Source: DATKUC01 sp964553615
GTDB lineage: Bacteria; Spirochaetota; Spirochaetia; DSM-27196; DATKUC01
DNA: 64,000 nt
NCBI GenBank assembly: GCA_964553615.1
Contig: CAZKMA010000010.1
Span: 1-64,000, forward strand
Reading direction: 5' to 3'
The notes beneath the pieces are model-generated. The model did not search any database. It saw only the letters and a list, made by a program, of their open reading frames with translations, and was not told the DNA's origin. A program made the position numbers and the translations under genes. Positions 49,448 to 58,491 of the stretch are shown in pieces (the first letter of the stretch is position 1; every line of letters begins with the position of its first letter).

Positions 49448-50620
49448 ATGCACACGGATTATGCGGATCTGCAGTTGATCGACGATCAGATGTCATCGCC
49501 CCGTTCGTCGACCGCTTCCAGTTCCGGATCCCGACGGCGAATTCCGAATGCCACGATGAGGGGCGCATTCCTTCCCGGCGACAGTTCCGTCATTGTGCAC
49601 GATTATCCGGTGCCTCGACCGCGCCGCGGCGAGGTTCTGATCAGGATGAAAGCATCCACAATTGCAGGAGACGATATCTGCTCTGCCTATCGCCAGCACC
49701 TTTCAGAGCCCGACGAGATGTGTCCGGGCGTCATCTGTGGCAACGAAATGAGCGGCAGGATAGAGCAGGTCGGGCCGGGCTCCCTCCGTTTCGCTCCGGG
49801 CGAGCGGGTTTTCGTCTCGTCTATTTCCGGATGCGGAGTCTGCCCGGACTGTGTAGCTGGGTACCCGGTGAACTGCTCGAGCCCCATTCGGAAGGTTTAC
49901 GGCAGTCAGCGCCACGGAGGAATGGCGGACTATCTGCTCGCCGACGAGAAGGATTGCATTCCCCTGCCACAGAATCTCTGTTTCCTCGACGGCGCAAATA
50001 TCGCGTCCGATTTCGGCACAGCCTGGGAAGCGCTCATGCGAATGAATGTTCGCGGCTGTGACCGCCTTCTTGTTACCGGAGCCGGGCCGATCGGTCTCGC
50101 TGCAATGATGCTCGCCCGATCTCTGGGCGTTTCTCGCATCATCGCCGCAGATCCGAGAAATGAACATTGTCGGTTTGCCGAAGAGCTGGGACTCGCTGAT
50201 TCGACGATCGACGACTTCGATCTTTCGGCAGAAGAGATAGCGAGTCTGACCGGTGGCGAAGGATGCCAGGCCGCAATTGACTGCTCGGGAGATCCGATGG
50301 GCCGGGTTCTGGCCATTCGCGGAACCGCACGGTGGGGGCGCGTTGCACTCGTCGGCCACGGGAACAGCATCCTCTTTGAGCCGGGTCCGGATGTGATTTG
50401 TAAACAGCTCACGATCTTCGGGTCATGGGGCGTCAGCATGACGCACCTGCAGGAACTTGCCACGCACATGGCCGCAAACAGACTGCACGGCGGAAGACTC
50501 ATCTCGCACTGTTTTTCGCTCTCCAACGTGCGCAGCGCGTACCAACTCGCCGATCGCGGAGTTCCGGGGAAAATTGCCATAGTCTTCGATGAGGAGGCTA
50601 CGCCATGGGGAAGGTCATGA
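49448..50620 (+). CDS. MDR-family dehydrogenase lacking the usual catalytic zinc ligands
   Basis: Medium-chain dehydrogenase/reductase of 390 aa from the ATG at 49448 (AAGGAG 8-13 nt upstream). The structural zinc site is intact: four cysteines in CGVCPDCVAGYPVNC. The nucleotide-binding motif GAGPIGLAA is present. At the catalytic zinc site, the Cys of the usual ICGSD is alanine (IAGDD), the His of GHE is asparagine (CGNEMSG), and the third ligand position is not conserved. The first 40 or so residues are Ser/Arg-rich and extra to the family. Substrate unknown. It follows the NarL-type regulator gene behind two palindromes. Confidence 0.85.
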   Translation: MHTDYADLQLIDDQMSSPRSSTASSSGSRRRIPNATMRGAFLPGDSSVIVHDYPVPRPRRGEVLIRMKASTIAGDDICSAYRQHLSEPDEMCPGVICGNEMSGRIEQVGPGSLRFAPGERVFVSSISGCGVCPDCVAGYPVNCSSPIRKVYGSQRHGGMADYLLADEKDCIPLPQNLCFLDGANIASDFGTAWEALMRMNVRGCDRLLVTGAGPIGLAAMMLARSLGVSRIIAADPRNEHCRFAEELGLADSTIDDFDLSAEEIASLTGGEGCQAAIDCSGDPMGRVLAIRGTARWGRVALVGHGNSILFEPGPDVICKQLTIFGSWGVSMTHLQELATHMAANRLHGGRLISHCFSLSNVRSAYQLADRGVPGKIAIVFDEEATPWGRS

Positions 50621-50733
50621 AAGGGGCCTGAAGGCTAACAGAACGTCATTGCCGGCGCGGAGAGTGCGGAAAGGTTACCGTCCGCTTTCACGAGGAGCTC
50701 CCGAATGCAGGCAACTCGATAGCGGTGGTGGAG

Positions 50734-51840
50734 TCATAATTTCGATATTCTCCCGGCCGGCACATTGGTGGATTCCCGTACCTTCAGCGTTGCCGCCGCG
50801 GTAACCGTGCGTGCCGGCAGCCACGGATGTGCTATCCGTTCGAGCATAGTCTGCACGGCAAGATCTCCGAGCGCCCGATACGGTTGGCTCATAGTGGTCA
50901 GCGGAACTCGTGCAAGACGGGCATACTTGACGTCATCGAAACCGGCAAGTCGAACTTCCTCCGGAACTCTGACGTTCAGACTCTCCAGACTCAGCATGAG
51001 CAGCGCCGCCGTTTCGTCATCTTCGCAGATTATGTCGGTTGCGCCGCTTTCCAGTAGTTCGCGGACAAATGGGAGTGACCGCGCTTCTCCCTCGTGCTCA
51101 TATTCCCTCCCGGGAACAATGCCTGCGCGAACGAGAGCGTCCCGATATCCGGCGATGCGCGGAGAACGCGTGCCACCCGAATGGGGCTGCCAGACGAAGT
51201 CGATTCGGCGTGCGTCGTGCTCCAGGAGATGGTCCGTCAGAATATGCGCGGCGCGGATATCGTCAATTCCGACAAGATCATGATTGCTTCGATGCGGATA
51301 GTCGACGTAGTCACTTTCCAGGAGGACAATAGGAATCTGCGCTTCCTCGAACATTCCTACAATGATAAGGTTTTTCCTCGTGGCGTCCGGTTCCCATTCG
51401 ACAGGCTGAAAGAACACACCGTCCAGGCCGCGATCGATGAAGCGCTTCGCTGTTGAAATAAGATGACTTTCGTGATCGACCACACCGTTTGCGGGAACAC
51501 TGCCCCAGATGAGCGTAAAATTGAACTCATGGGACCGTTCGGCAATGCGGGCGCAGATGGGCTCGAGAATCTCGCCTCTTCCAAGTCCGGGAATGAAGAG
51601 CCCGAAGGTCAGATGCTCGACGGCTTCCTCTTCCAGGGAATCCATTACGAATGTTCCTGCACCGACTACGCGGCGAACCTGACCGTCCTCGCGCAGGCGG
51701 TTGACGACACGACTGATGGTTGGCCGGGAGACATGGTACAGTTCTGCAAGCTCACGCTCGGTTGGGAATCTCTGTCCCGCTTTCCACTTGCCTTCTTCGA
51801 ACTGCTGGTGAAGTTTTCGGTAGATTTCTTCGTATTTCAA
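50734..51840 (-). CDS. GntR-type HTH / LacI-type sensor regulator (AraR-like)
   Basis: Transcription regulator of 368 aa starting at TTG 51840. Residues 1-68 form a GntR winged helix (GQRFPTERELAELYHVSRPTISRVVNRLRE). From about residue 75 the protein is a LacI/periplasmic-binding-like sugar sensor (LTFGLFIPGLGRGEI, VRLAGFDDVKYARLARVPLTTM). This is the architecture of AraR. It is divergent from the polyol transporter operon with a 24-bp palindrome between them, so it most likely represses that operon and itself until a sugar or polyol binds. Confidence 0.93.
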   Translation of the reverse strand: MKYEEIYRKLHQQFEEGKWKAGQRFPTERELAELYHVSRPTISRVVNRLREDGQVRRVVGAGTFVMDSLEEEAVEHLTFGLFIPGLGRGEILEPICARIAERSHEFNFTLIWGSVPANGVVDHESHLISTAKRFIDRGLDGVFFQPVEWEPDATRKNLIIVGMFEEAQIPIVLLESDYVDYPHRSNHDLVGIDDIRAAHILTDHLLEHDARRIDFVWQPHSGGTRSPRIAGYRDALVRAGIVPGREYEHEGEARSLPFVRELLESGATDIICEDDETAALLMLSLESLNVRVPEEVRLAGFDDVKYARLARVPLTTMSQPYRALGDLAVQTMLERIAHPWLPARTVTAAATLKVRESTNVPAGRISKL

Positions 51841-51930
51841 TCCGGTTCCCGCCGTACCATGGTTCCAATTCGGCGCTGCGGGTCATCATACCAGACGGCA
51901 ACAACGCCGGAATATAGACTGTTCGGACTA

Positions 51931-51959
51931 ATTGTACACCGCCTCCGGTCTATTTGCAA
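51931..51959 (-). promoter_or_regulatory. promoter of the GntR/LacI-type regulator
   Basis: On the minus strand TTGCAA (51954-51959) and TACAAT (51931-51936) with 17-nt spacing, giving a leader of about 85 nt before the TTG start. Its -35 box abuts the operator palindrome. Confidence 0.6.
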
Positions 51960-51963
51960 ATGA

Positions 51964-51987
51964 TTTCTTTACCAATTGGTAAAGAAA
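51964..51987. promoter_or_regulatory. 24-bp perfect operator palindrome
   Basis: Perfect inverted repeat with half-site TTTCTTTACCAA and its complement, placed exactly between the -35 boxes of the two divergent promoters (4 nt from each). Length and symmetry suit a GntR-fold dimer. The regulator encoded at 50734-51840 is the probable ligand-controlled binder. Confidence 0.82.
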
Positions 51988-51991
51988 AAAG

Positions 51992-52020
51992 TTGACAAAC
52001 CCCGGAGTTGGGGAGATAAT
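51992..52020 (+). promoter_or_regulatory. promoter of the polyol transporter operon
   Basis: Perfect TTGACA (51992-51997) and GATAAT (52015-52020) with 17-nt spacing, immediately downstream of the operator palindrome. The leader to the ATG at 52128 is about 100 nt. Confidence 0.78.
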
Positions 52021-52127
52021 CAAAACAGTGTTCGGCGGGGTTTGCGGCTTTCGAATACGCTGATACTTGGCCTTCCGGGCGTACGGTTTCGGTGAAACCG
52101 GTGATGATATCTCTAAGGAGGAGTAGT

Positions 52128-53510
52128 ATGACGAGAGTTTCAAAATCGTTGGTTTCCGTGCTGTGTCTGGCATTGCTGTTGGTCGCCGGAACCCAGGCGT
52201 TTGCAGGGGGAAGTTCGGAGACAGGGACTGCAGGCGGACCCGTCACGGTAAATGTGGCCTTTCCAAATAACCCCATTTCCCAGGCACTGGCCAAGCTCAC
52301 GGCCGAAAAGTATAAGGCTCCCGGCGTTACCGTTAACCTCGCCGTACTGCCGGAAAACGATCTCCGCCAGAAGCTTACAACAGAGGCCTCGACCGGCGGT
52401 ACGACCTATGACATCTTCGTTATTGGTCCGTACGAGGCGCAGACCTGGGCAAAGAACAAGTGGCTCCAGGACATGGAACCCTATTTTAAGGCCCTTTCGC
52501 CGGACAAACTGGCGTGGTACGACAGAGCAGATCAGATTCAGGGCATGGTTCAGTCGCTCGCAGTGAACGGTGACTCCTACGCGATGCCGTTCTACGGAGA
52601 GAGCTCTTTCACCATGTACAACAAGGAGCTCTTTGCTGCAAAGGGGCTCACAATGCCTGTGCATCCCACCTGGGACCAGATCTACGATCTTGCCAAGAAG
52701 ATCAATGACCCGGCCAATGGCATAGTCGGGATGACAATGCGCGGAGCGCCCGGCTGGGGAATGAGCGGTGCGCCCTTCGTAACCATGGTAAACGCATTCG
52801 GCGGTCGTTTCTTCGACATGAACTGGCATGCGACCATAGAGACTCCCGAGCAAAGAGCTGCATGGGAAATGTACAAGAAGATCCTCCGGGATGCCGGTCA
52901 GAAGGACATTCTGTCCTACACCTACAACGAGTGTATTGCTCTGATGAAATCGGGCAAGTGCGGCATCTACTACGATGCGACATCCATCGCTCCGCCTCTT
53001 GAAGCGGCTGATTCACCGGTCAAGGGAAAGATTGGATACGCGTTTGCGCCGGTGGAAAAGCTCGACAAGAATACCGGTTGGCTGTGGAACTGGGCGATGG
53101 GGCTCAATCCCAAGAGCTCGGATGCAAAGAAGAAAGCTGCATTTGACTACATCCTGTGGGCCACATCGAAAGACTACGTAAAGATGAGCCTCGAAATGGA
53201 TCCGTCCGGTGCAAGCACTCCTCCCGCATCACGATCGTCAACCTACAAGCTTCCCGCGTACGCGAGTGTTCCCTATGCGAAGATTACACTCGAAACGCTG
53301 CAGAACATGGACTTCAACCATCCGACACTTCAGCCGGTGCCGTATCACGGGCTGCAATACATAGCGATACCGGAGTTCGCGGACATTGGAACCAAGATGA
53401 CCCAGTATCTTGCGGACTATGTTGTGGACAAGATCAGCCTCGATCAGGCGCTCCAGAACACACAGCGGGTTTTCAACCAGGCTGCGAAGGACGGGGGCTA
53501 CCAGAAGTAG
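52128..53510 (+). CDS. CUT1 sugar/polyol substrate-binding protein
   Basis: Exported SBP_bac_1 protein of 460 aa from the ATG at 52128 (AAGGAGGAG upstream). Signal peptide to about residue 28 (SLVSVLCLALLLVAGTQAFA) followed by GGSSETG. The mature part has TYDIFVIGPYEAQTWAKN, the proline-rich PVHPTWDQIYDLAKKI and NWAMGLNPKSSDAKKKA, as in sorbitol/mannitol-type binding proteins. It is the first gene of an operon with two permeases, an FGGY kinase and two dehydrogenases, so the ligand is probably a polyol. No ATPase gene is in the operon. Confidence 0.92.
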   Translation: MTRVSKSLVSVLCLALLLVAGTQAFAGGSSETGTAGGPVTVNVAFPNNPISQALAKLTAEKYKAPGVTVNLAVLPENDLRQKLTTEASTGGTTYDIFVIGPYEAQTWAKNKWLQDMEPYFKALSPDKLAWYDRADQIQGMVQSLAVNGDSYAMPFYGESSFTMYNKELFAAKGLTMPVHPTWDQIYDLAKKINDPANGIVGMTMRGAPGWGMSGAPFVTMVNAFGGRFFDMNWHATIETPEQRAAWEMYKKILRDAGQKDILSYTYNECIALMKSGKCGIYYDATSIAPPLEAADSPVKGKIGYAFAPVEKLDKNTGWLWNWAMGLNPKSSDAKKKAAFDYILWATSKDYVKMSLEMDPSGASTPPASRSSTYKLPAYASVPYAKITLETLQNMDFNHPTLQPVPYHGLQYIAIPEFADIGTKMTQYLADYVVDKISLDQALQNTQRVFNQAAKDGGYQK

Positions 53511-53537
53511 ACTGACGCGCAGAAGAATGTAAGAGAG

Positions 53538-53576
53538 AGCCTGCTGCAAAGTACCCGGCGGGTCTTGTGGCAGGCT
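53538..53576 (+). terminator. intercistronic hairpin after the binding-protein gene
   Basis: Outer stem AGCCUGC/GCAGGCU extended by five further pairs including wobbles, with a second small stem ACCC-GGC-GGGU inside. It lies 27 nt after the stop and before the permease gene. Only a weak UUUCGUUU follows, so partial termination or stabilisation is more likely than full termination. Confidence 0.65.
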
Positions 53577-53623
53577 TTCGTTTGTTGAATACGTGCGATT
53601 CGTACAGCCATTAGGAGGTGGAA

Positions 53624-54511
53624 ATGAGAAGCAAGACGCACGGTTGGGCGTTCGTCCTCCCGGCCATGATTGTGGTTGCGGTCATGACGCAGGTTCCGTT
53701 CGTCATGACACTGATTTATTCCACGCTCCGGTGGAATCTGGCGAGACCGGATTTGCCCATTAAGTTTGTGGGTTTGCAGAACTATATCCGCGCCCTGAGC
53801 ATTCCAAACTTCCCGCAAGTCCCCGAGTTCTACAGTACACTCTGGCAAACTATCATCCTGACCGCATCGGCTCTGGTCCTCTGTACCGTTTTCGGATTCC
53901 TGTTGTCCGTACTTCTGGACAATAAAATTCCCGGCGTCAATGTTGCCCGGACGCTCATCCTCGGACCATTCTTTGTCATGTCCACCGTGACCGGCGTTAT
54001 CTGGAAGACTACAATCTTCAATACGACCTTCGGCTGGTACGGGGTCATTGCAAAGTGGCTTGGGATCACCTCGGTGGATCTTCTCAGTTATTATCCGCTT
54101 CCGGTCATTATCTTTCTGTTCTCCTGGCAGTGGATGCCATTCTTTGTTCTGGTAATTCTTGCAGGATTGCAGGGAATTCCTCTCGATCTGACCGACAGCA
54201 TGCGAATAGACGGCACCAACTGGCTGCAGTCGACCTTCTTTGTGAAGCTTCCACTCATTGCGAACCACCTCAGGATAGCGGTCATGCTCGGTCTTATCTT
54301 CATTGTGAAGGAGTTCGCTCTCATCCTGGTTACCACTGCAGGCGGTCCCGGCACACGCTCATACACGCTCCCATACGAGGTGTACATGACGGTTTTCAAC
54401 GCTTCGGATGTCGGAAAAGCGGGCGCGCTTGCGGTCATGACTGTTGCCGTGACGCTGCTCGCAGTCAATATCCTGTACCGGTCCATCAATAAACGACGCA
54501 CCGCATACTGA
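53624..54511 (+). CDS. CUT1 ABC permease, MalF type
   Basis: Membrane permease of 295 aa from the ATG at 53624, 5 nt after AGGAGG (a GTG at 53618 overlaps that site). Six hydrophobic segments, an EAA loop (LTDSMRIDGTNWLQSTFFVKLP) and TTAGGPGTRSYTLPYEVYM, close to sorbitol/mannitol SmoF-type subunits. Operates with the second permease encoded 17 nt downstream. Confidence 0.92.
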   Translation: MRSKTHGWAFVLPAMIVVAVMTQVPFVMTLIYSTLRWNLARPDLPIKFVGLQNYIRALSIPNFPQVPEFYSTLWQTIILTASALVLCTVFGFLLSVLLDNKIPGVNVARTLILGPFFVMSTVTGVIWKTTIFNTTFGWYGVIAKWLGITSVDLLSYYPLPVIIFLFSWQWMPFFVLVILAGLQGIPLDLTDSMRIDGTNWLQSTFFVKLPLIANHLRIAVMLGLIFIVKEFALILVTTAGGPGTRSYTLPYEVYMTVFNASDVGKAGALAVMTVAVTLLAVNILYRSINKRRTAY

Positions 54512-54528
54512 GAAAGGAGGCGTGAACC

Positions 54529-55398
54529 ATGACTCAAACCCGTACGATTGAACAGGTCCAGCGATCGATCGCGGTGCGACGGATCTTCAAAACATCCGGA
54601 CTGGCGTTCATCATCTATCTGATCGCGATTGTCTATTTCTCTCCGATTCTGTATATGTTCCTTTCCGGGTTCAAGACCGAATTCCAGGCCGTAAGTCCAC
54701 GACTGTTTTTCGTGCCCACGCTCGAGACCTTCAGGAAGGTCTTGAGTGATCCGAGCATGTGGAGATATCTGCGCAACTCGATCCTTCAGGTCGTTCTGGG
54801 GACTTCGTTGTGCCTTGCGTTTGGTATTCCGGCTGCATTCGGTCTCATCTTCGGCAAGTTCAAGAAGAAGGGGACAAATGAGAAAATCTTTGTCTGGTTC
54901 ATTACCACCATTCTCCTTCCGCCGGTGGCCGTAATAATACCGCTGTACACGTGGTTCCAGACATTCAATCTCCAGAAAACGCCGATTGGGCTGATGATGG
55001 CGTACGTGGGTTTTCATATCCCGATTGTCGTCTGGATGCTTCATTCCTTCTTTGAAGACGTTCCAGTCGAGGTCATGGAGGCGGCCGAGATAGACGGATG
55101 TTCACCATTTCATCAGTTGATTCGAATTGCCATGCCCCTGGTCCGTACTGGAATAATCTCGGCAGGGCTCCTGGTGGCGGTCTTCATCTGGAATGAATTT
55201 TTCCTTGCATTCAATCTTACCGCAATTTCGACCGCAACGCTGCCGGTCTATATGTCCCGGTTCAGTGAGCAGCAAGGTATGTTCGTGGCGCAGCTATCCG
55301 CCTCTTCCACCATAGCGGTGCTCCCGGCAATTATCCTCGGCTGGATGACGCAGAAGTCGCTGGTCAAGGGGCTCACGCTCGGTGCCGTGAAGGGGTGA
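54529..55398 (+). CDS. CUT1 ABC permease, MalG type
   Basis: Membrane permease of 289 aa behind AAAGGAGG. Six hydrophobic segments and an EAA loop (VMEAAEIDGCSPFHQLIRIAMP). The C-terminus QKSLVKGLTLGAVKG is typical. Its stop overlaps the GTG start of the FGGY kinase gene by 4 bp, tying transport and catabolism together. Confidence 0.93.
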   Translation: MTQTRTIEQVQRSIAVRRIFKTSGLAFIIYLIAIVYFSPILYMFLSGFKTEFQAVSPRLFFVPTLETFRKVLSDPSMWRYLRNSILQVVLGTSLCLAFGIPAAFGLIFGKFKKKGTNEKIFVWFITTILLPPVAVIIPLYTWFQTFNLQKTPIGLMMAYVGFHIPIVVWMLHSFFEDVPVEVMEAAEIDGCSPFHQLIRIAMPLVRTGIISAGLLVAVFIWNEFFLAFNLTAISTATLPVYMSRFSEQQGMFVAQLSASSTIAVLPAIILGWMTQKSLVKGLTLGAVKG

Positions 55399-56951
55399 AC
55401 GGAAGAGACCTGTTCCTCGTCTACGATATTGGCACCACCGGGCTGAAATGTGCGCTCATCGACGAAGCGGGAATTGAACGCGGTGCACAGACTGTGGCGT
55501 ACCGTACCTGGTATCCTCAGCCCGGCTGGGCAGAGCAGGAGGCCGGCGATTTCTGGTCCGCTGCGGTCAGTGGTACCCGGAGGCTCCTTGCAGAATCCGG
55601 AGAAGGTGGGGCTCCGGCTGCTCGAGACCGCGTCGTTGCAATTGGCCTCTCGGGGCACATGAACGGTTGCCTTCCCGTGGATAGAGTGGGGAATCCGCTT
55701 CACCGGGAGATCATCCATGCGGACACGCGAAGCAGTGCAGAGTGCAGGGAAATTCTCCGGATTGCACCGGTAAGCCGAATCTTTCAGCTTACCGGGAATC
55801 GGGTAGATGCGCATTTTTCACTTCCGAAGATCCTCTGGATCAAACACAACGTTCCGCACGTGTACAAAGAAGCCGCCTACTTTCTGAACTCGAAAGACTT
55901 TCTTCGGTCGCGCCTGACAGGGATTACGGGGGAGACCGATTTCTCGGATGCGTCGCTCGTGTGCGCGATGGATCTTGCCGCGGGAAGCTGGGCGGAAGAG
56001 TACATAAAGGAGCTCGGACTTGACCCGGCGAAGTTCCCGCGAATCCGCCGGAGCTCAGACGTGGCCGGTCGCCTGACCGACTCTTCAGCCTCCGTCCTGG
56101 GGCTGCCCTCCGGCATACCCGTGGTCGCAGGCGGAGGCGATGCCGCCTGTGCAACGCGCGGAGCGGGTGTCCGGGACTCTTCAACCGCATACATCTATCT
56201 TGGTTCGAGTGCCTGGATGTCTACACTCTCGGAGGAACCGCTGCTTGATCCCGGGATGAGGATCCAGAACTTTTTCGATCTGGACGGCAGACGATGCAAC
56301 GTATGCGGCACGGTACAGAGTGCCGGAAGCGCGGTGGATTGGGCCGCATCTCTTGTTGGCCCCGATGCGGCGGCGGACATGGTGGCGCGTGACTACTCGT
56401 GGATCCGGCGGCTTGTAGAATCTGTGCCTCCCGGTGCCCGGGGGCTCGTGTTCGCACCCTATCTGATGGGAGAGCGTTCCCCGCACTGGGATGCGAACGC
56501 GCGCGGCACCTTCATCGGATTTTCGCTCTCTCACGGCAAGGCTGAGCTCCTCCGTGCCGTTCACGAAGGTGTGGCGTTTGCCTTGAAGAGCGTCCTGGAC
56601 ATCTATGGGGAGTTCGGTTATCGGATAGGAAAGCTTACCCTCCTTGGAGGGGGATCCATGAGTGCCGCCTGGAACAGGATCTTTTGTGACGTTATCGGGA
56701 AGGCTGTGATGACACATCCGGCCCCTGCAACCGCGACTTCACTGGGTGCCGCAATGGCGGCCGGAGTGGGCGTTGGGCGGTATTCCAGCCTGGACGTGGC
56801 TTCGGCGCTCATCAATTGTACGGAAGGTCTCGAACCGGATCCCGAGGCGCATAGACTGTACCGGGAGATCCACGAGATCTTTGCAACAGTGTACGAAAGG
56901 GCAAAACCGATATACGATGGTCTTGCTCAAAGGAGAGAGAATGGTGACTGA
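55395..56951 (+). CDS. FGGY-family sugar kinase, xylulokinase-like
   Basis: Cytoplasmic kinase of 518 aa starting at GTG 55395. It has the phosphate-binding YDIGTTGLKCAL, the catalytic-aspartate region VVAGGGDAACATRGAGV and C-terminal LLGGGSMSAAWNRIFCDVIG. Xylulokinases have this length and layout, and the next gene encodes a polyol dehydrogenase, so phosphorylation of D-xylulose or a similar ketose is likely. It overlaps the following gene by 11 bp. Confidence 0.9.
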   Translation: MNGRDLFLVYDIGTTGLKCALIDEAGIERGAQTVAYRTWYPQPGWAEQEAGDFWSAAVSGTRRLLAESGEGGAPAARDRVVAIGLSGHMNGCLPVDRVGNPLHREIIHADTRSSAECREILRIAPVSRIFQLTGNRVDAHFSLPKILWIKHNVPHVYKEAAYFLNSKDFLRSRLTGITGETDFSDASLVCAMDLAAGSWAEEYIKELGLDPAKFPRIRRSSDVAGRLTDSSASVLGLPSGIPVVAGGGDAACATRGAGVRDSSTAYIYLGSSAWMSTLSEEPLLDPGMRIQNFFDLDGRRCNVCGTVQSAGSAVDWAASLVGPDAAADMVARDYSWIRRLVESVPPGARGLVFAPYLMGERSPHWDANARGTFIGFSLSHGKAELLRAVHEGVAFALKSVLDIYGEFGYRIGKLTLLGGGSMSAAWNRIFCDVIGKAVMTHPAPATATSLGAAMAAGVGVGRYSSLDVASALINCTEGLEPDPEAHRLYREIHEIFATVYERAKPIYDGLAQRRENGD

Positions 56952-58419
56952 CCTCAACAATTCGAACTTATCCGGGATTCCGCAAAACTTTGACCGGCCG
57001 TCGTACAATCGGGCGGAGGTGAAGCCGGCCATAGTCCATTTTGGCGTGGGAGGATTCCATCGCGCTCACCAGGCGGTATATACCGATGATGTGCTCGCGT
57101 CAGGGGACCTGACCTGGGGCATTCGAGGGGCAGGAATCACTCCCGGAGATGAGAAGATGAGAGCGGACCTTGCTGCGCAGGATTTTCTCTATTCTCTCAT
57201 TGCACGCGATACGGGCGGAGAAGACCGGCGTGTTATCGGATCAATACTCGATCTCATTCTGGGGACGAAAGATCCGGGGGAACTCGTGCGCGCAATGTCC
57301 AGTGAGCAGACCCGCATTATCTCTATGACCATCACGGAAAACGGTTACTGTTACCGCCCCGATACCGGAAATCTGGACACAGACAATGAAGGAATCCAGA
57401 ACGATCTGAAGGGGTCCGGGCAGCTGCGGACCGTTTATGGATTTCTTCATGAGGCGTTCAGGCAGATCCGGGCAAATGGAACCCAGCTTCCTACCGTCCT
57501 GTCCTGTGATAATCTGCCCCAGAACGGAGACCGGCTGCGGCGACTGTTTCTTCAGTTTCTCAGTGAAGTGAACCCCGAGCTTGAGAAGTTCGTCGAGAAC
57601 GAGGTGTCTTTTCCGAACTGTATGGTGGACCGGATAACACCTCTCACGACGGCGGAGCAGCGGGATACATTTCCCGGGAAGTTCGGTTTCAGGGATCGTC
57701 GCCCGGTCTTTTCCGAGCGCTTTCGCCAGTGGGTGGTGGAGGACCGGTTTTCGGCAGGACACCCTGACTGGTCCCTGTCCGGAGCGACCTTTGTGCCGGA
57801 CGTTATCCCGTTTGAGCGGATGAAGATCCGTCTGCTGAACGGCAGTCACTCGGCACTTGCCTACATGAGTTATCTTCTGGGATTTCGCAAAGTAGACGCG
57901 GCAATGAATGACGCGGGCGTGCGTTCCTTCATCGAGCGATACATGAGGGAGATAGCCCCGACCGTCGGTCTTGTTCCTGGAGTGGATCTTGCCGAGTACC
58001 AGCGGTCTCTGGTTGAGCGGTTTGCGAATCCGGCAATTGCAGACCAGGTAACACGGCTGGCGCAGGACGGCTCGAAGAAGATACCGAACATGATCCTTGA
58101 ACCTGTGGAGGAGATCCGAGAATCCGGGAAATCTGCTCCAAACGCGGCATTTGCCATTGCCGCCTGGATTCGGTTCCTGGAAGGAACAGACGAATCCGGG
58201 GAGCCCATCGTCATCGACGACCCACAGGCAGCGGTGCTGCGGGCCGCGGCAGAGCGGACACGCACGGGTGGAATAGACGAGTTTCTCCAGCTCAGAGGCA
58301 TCTTTCCTTCGCGGTTAAGCGACGATCGCGGGCTCTCGAAGATGATTGGAGACACGCTTGCGGCCATCCGCAGCAGCGGGATCCGAAAGGCGTTTGACGC
58401 ACACATGGCATCGACCTGA
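56941..58419 (+). CDS. mannitol dehydrogenase family oxidoreductase
   Basis: Cytoplasmic long-chain polyol dehydrogenase of 492 aa from the ATG at 56941 (AAAGGAGAG upstream). The N-terminal Rossmann motif is IVHFGVGGFHRAHQ. The catalytic Lys-Asn-His triad is visible as K-x4-N-x2-H in KIRLLNGSHSALAYM. Members oxidise mannitol, D-arabinitol or related polyols, or reduce fructuronate/tagaturonate. Together with a xylulokinase-like gene, D-arabinitol to D-xylulose is attractive but mannitol is not excluded. Confidence 0.92.
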   Translation: MVTDLNNSNLSGIPQNFDRPSYNRAEVKPAIVHFGVGGFHRAHQAVYTDDVLASGDLTWGIRGAGITPGDEKMRADLAAQDFLYSLIARDTGGEDRRVIGSILDLILGTKDPGELVRAMSSEQTRIISMTITENGYCYRPDTGNLDTDNEGIQNDLKGSGQLRTVYGFLHEAFRQIRANGTQLPTVLSCDNLPQNGDRLRRLFLQFLSEVNPELEKFVENEVSFPNCMVDRITPLTTAEQRDTFPGKFGFRDRRPVFSERFRQWVVEDRFSAGHPDWSLSGATFVPDVIPFERMKIRLLNGSHSALAYMSYLLGFRKVDAAMNDAGVRSFIERYMREIAPTVGLVPGVDLAEYQRSLVERFANPAIADQVTRLAQDGSKKIPNMILEPVEEIRESGKSAPNAAFAIAAWIRFLEGTDESGEPIVIDDPQAAVLRAAAERTRTGGIDEFLQLRGIFPSRLSDDRGLSKMIGDTLAAIRSSGIRKAFDAHMAST

Positions 58420-58491
58420 TTGCTGGCCGTGGTTCCGCAGCGCTGTATTCAGGAACCCTGAGGCAGCACCGATACTGACAAAGAGGTATTC

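Noticed and set aside
58431..58457. Inverted repeat GGTTCC...GGAACC before the SDR gene
   Set aside because: Only a 6-bp stem with a 15-nt loop and no U-tract; too weak to list as a terminator or operator.
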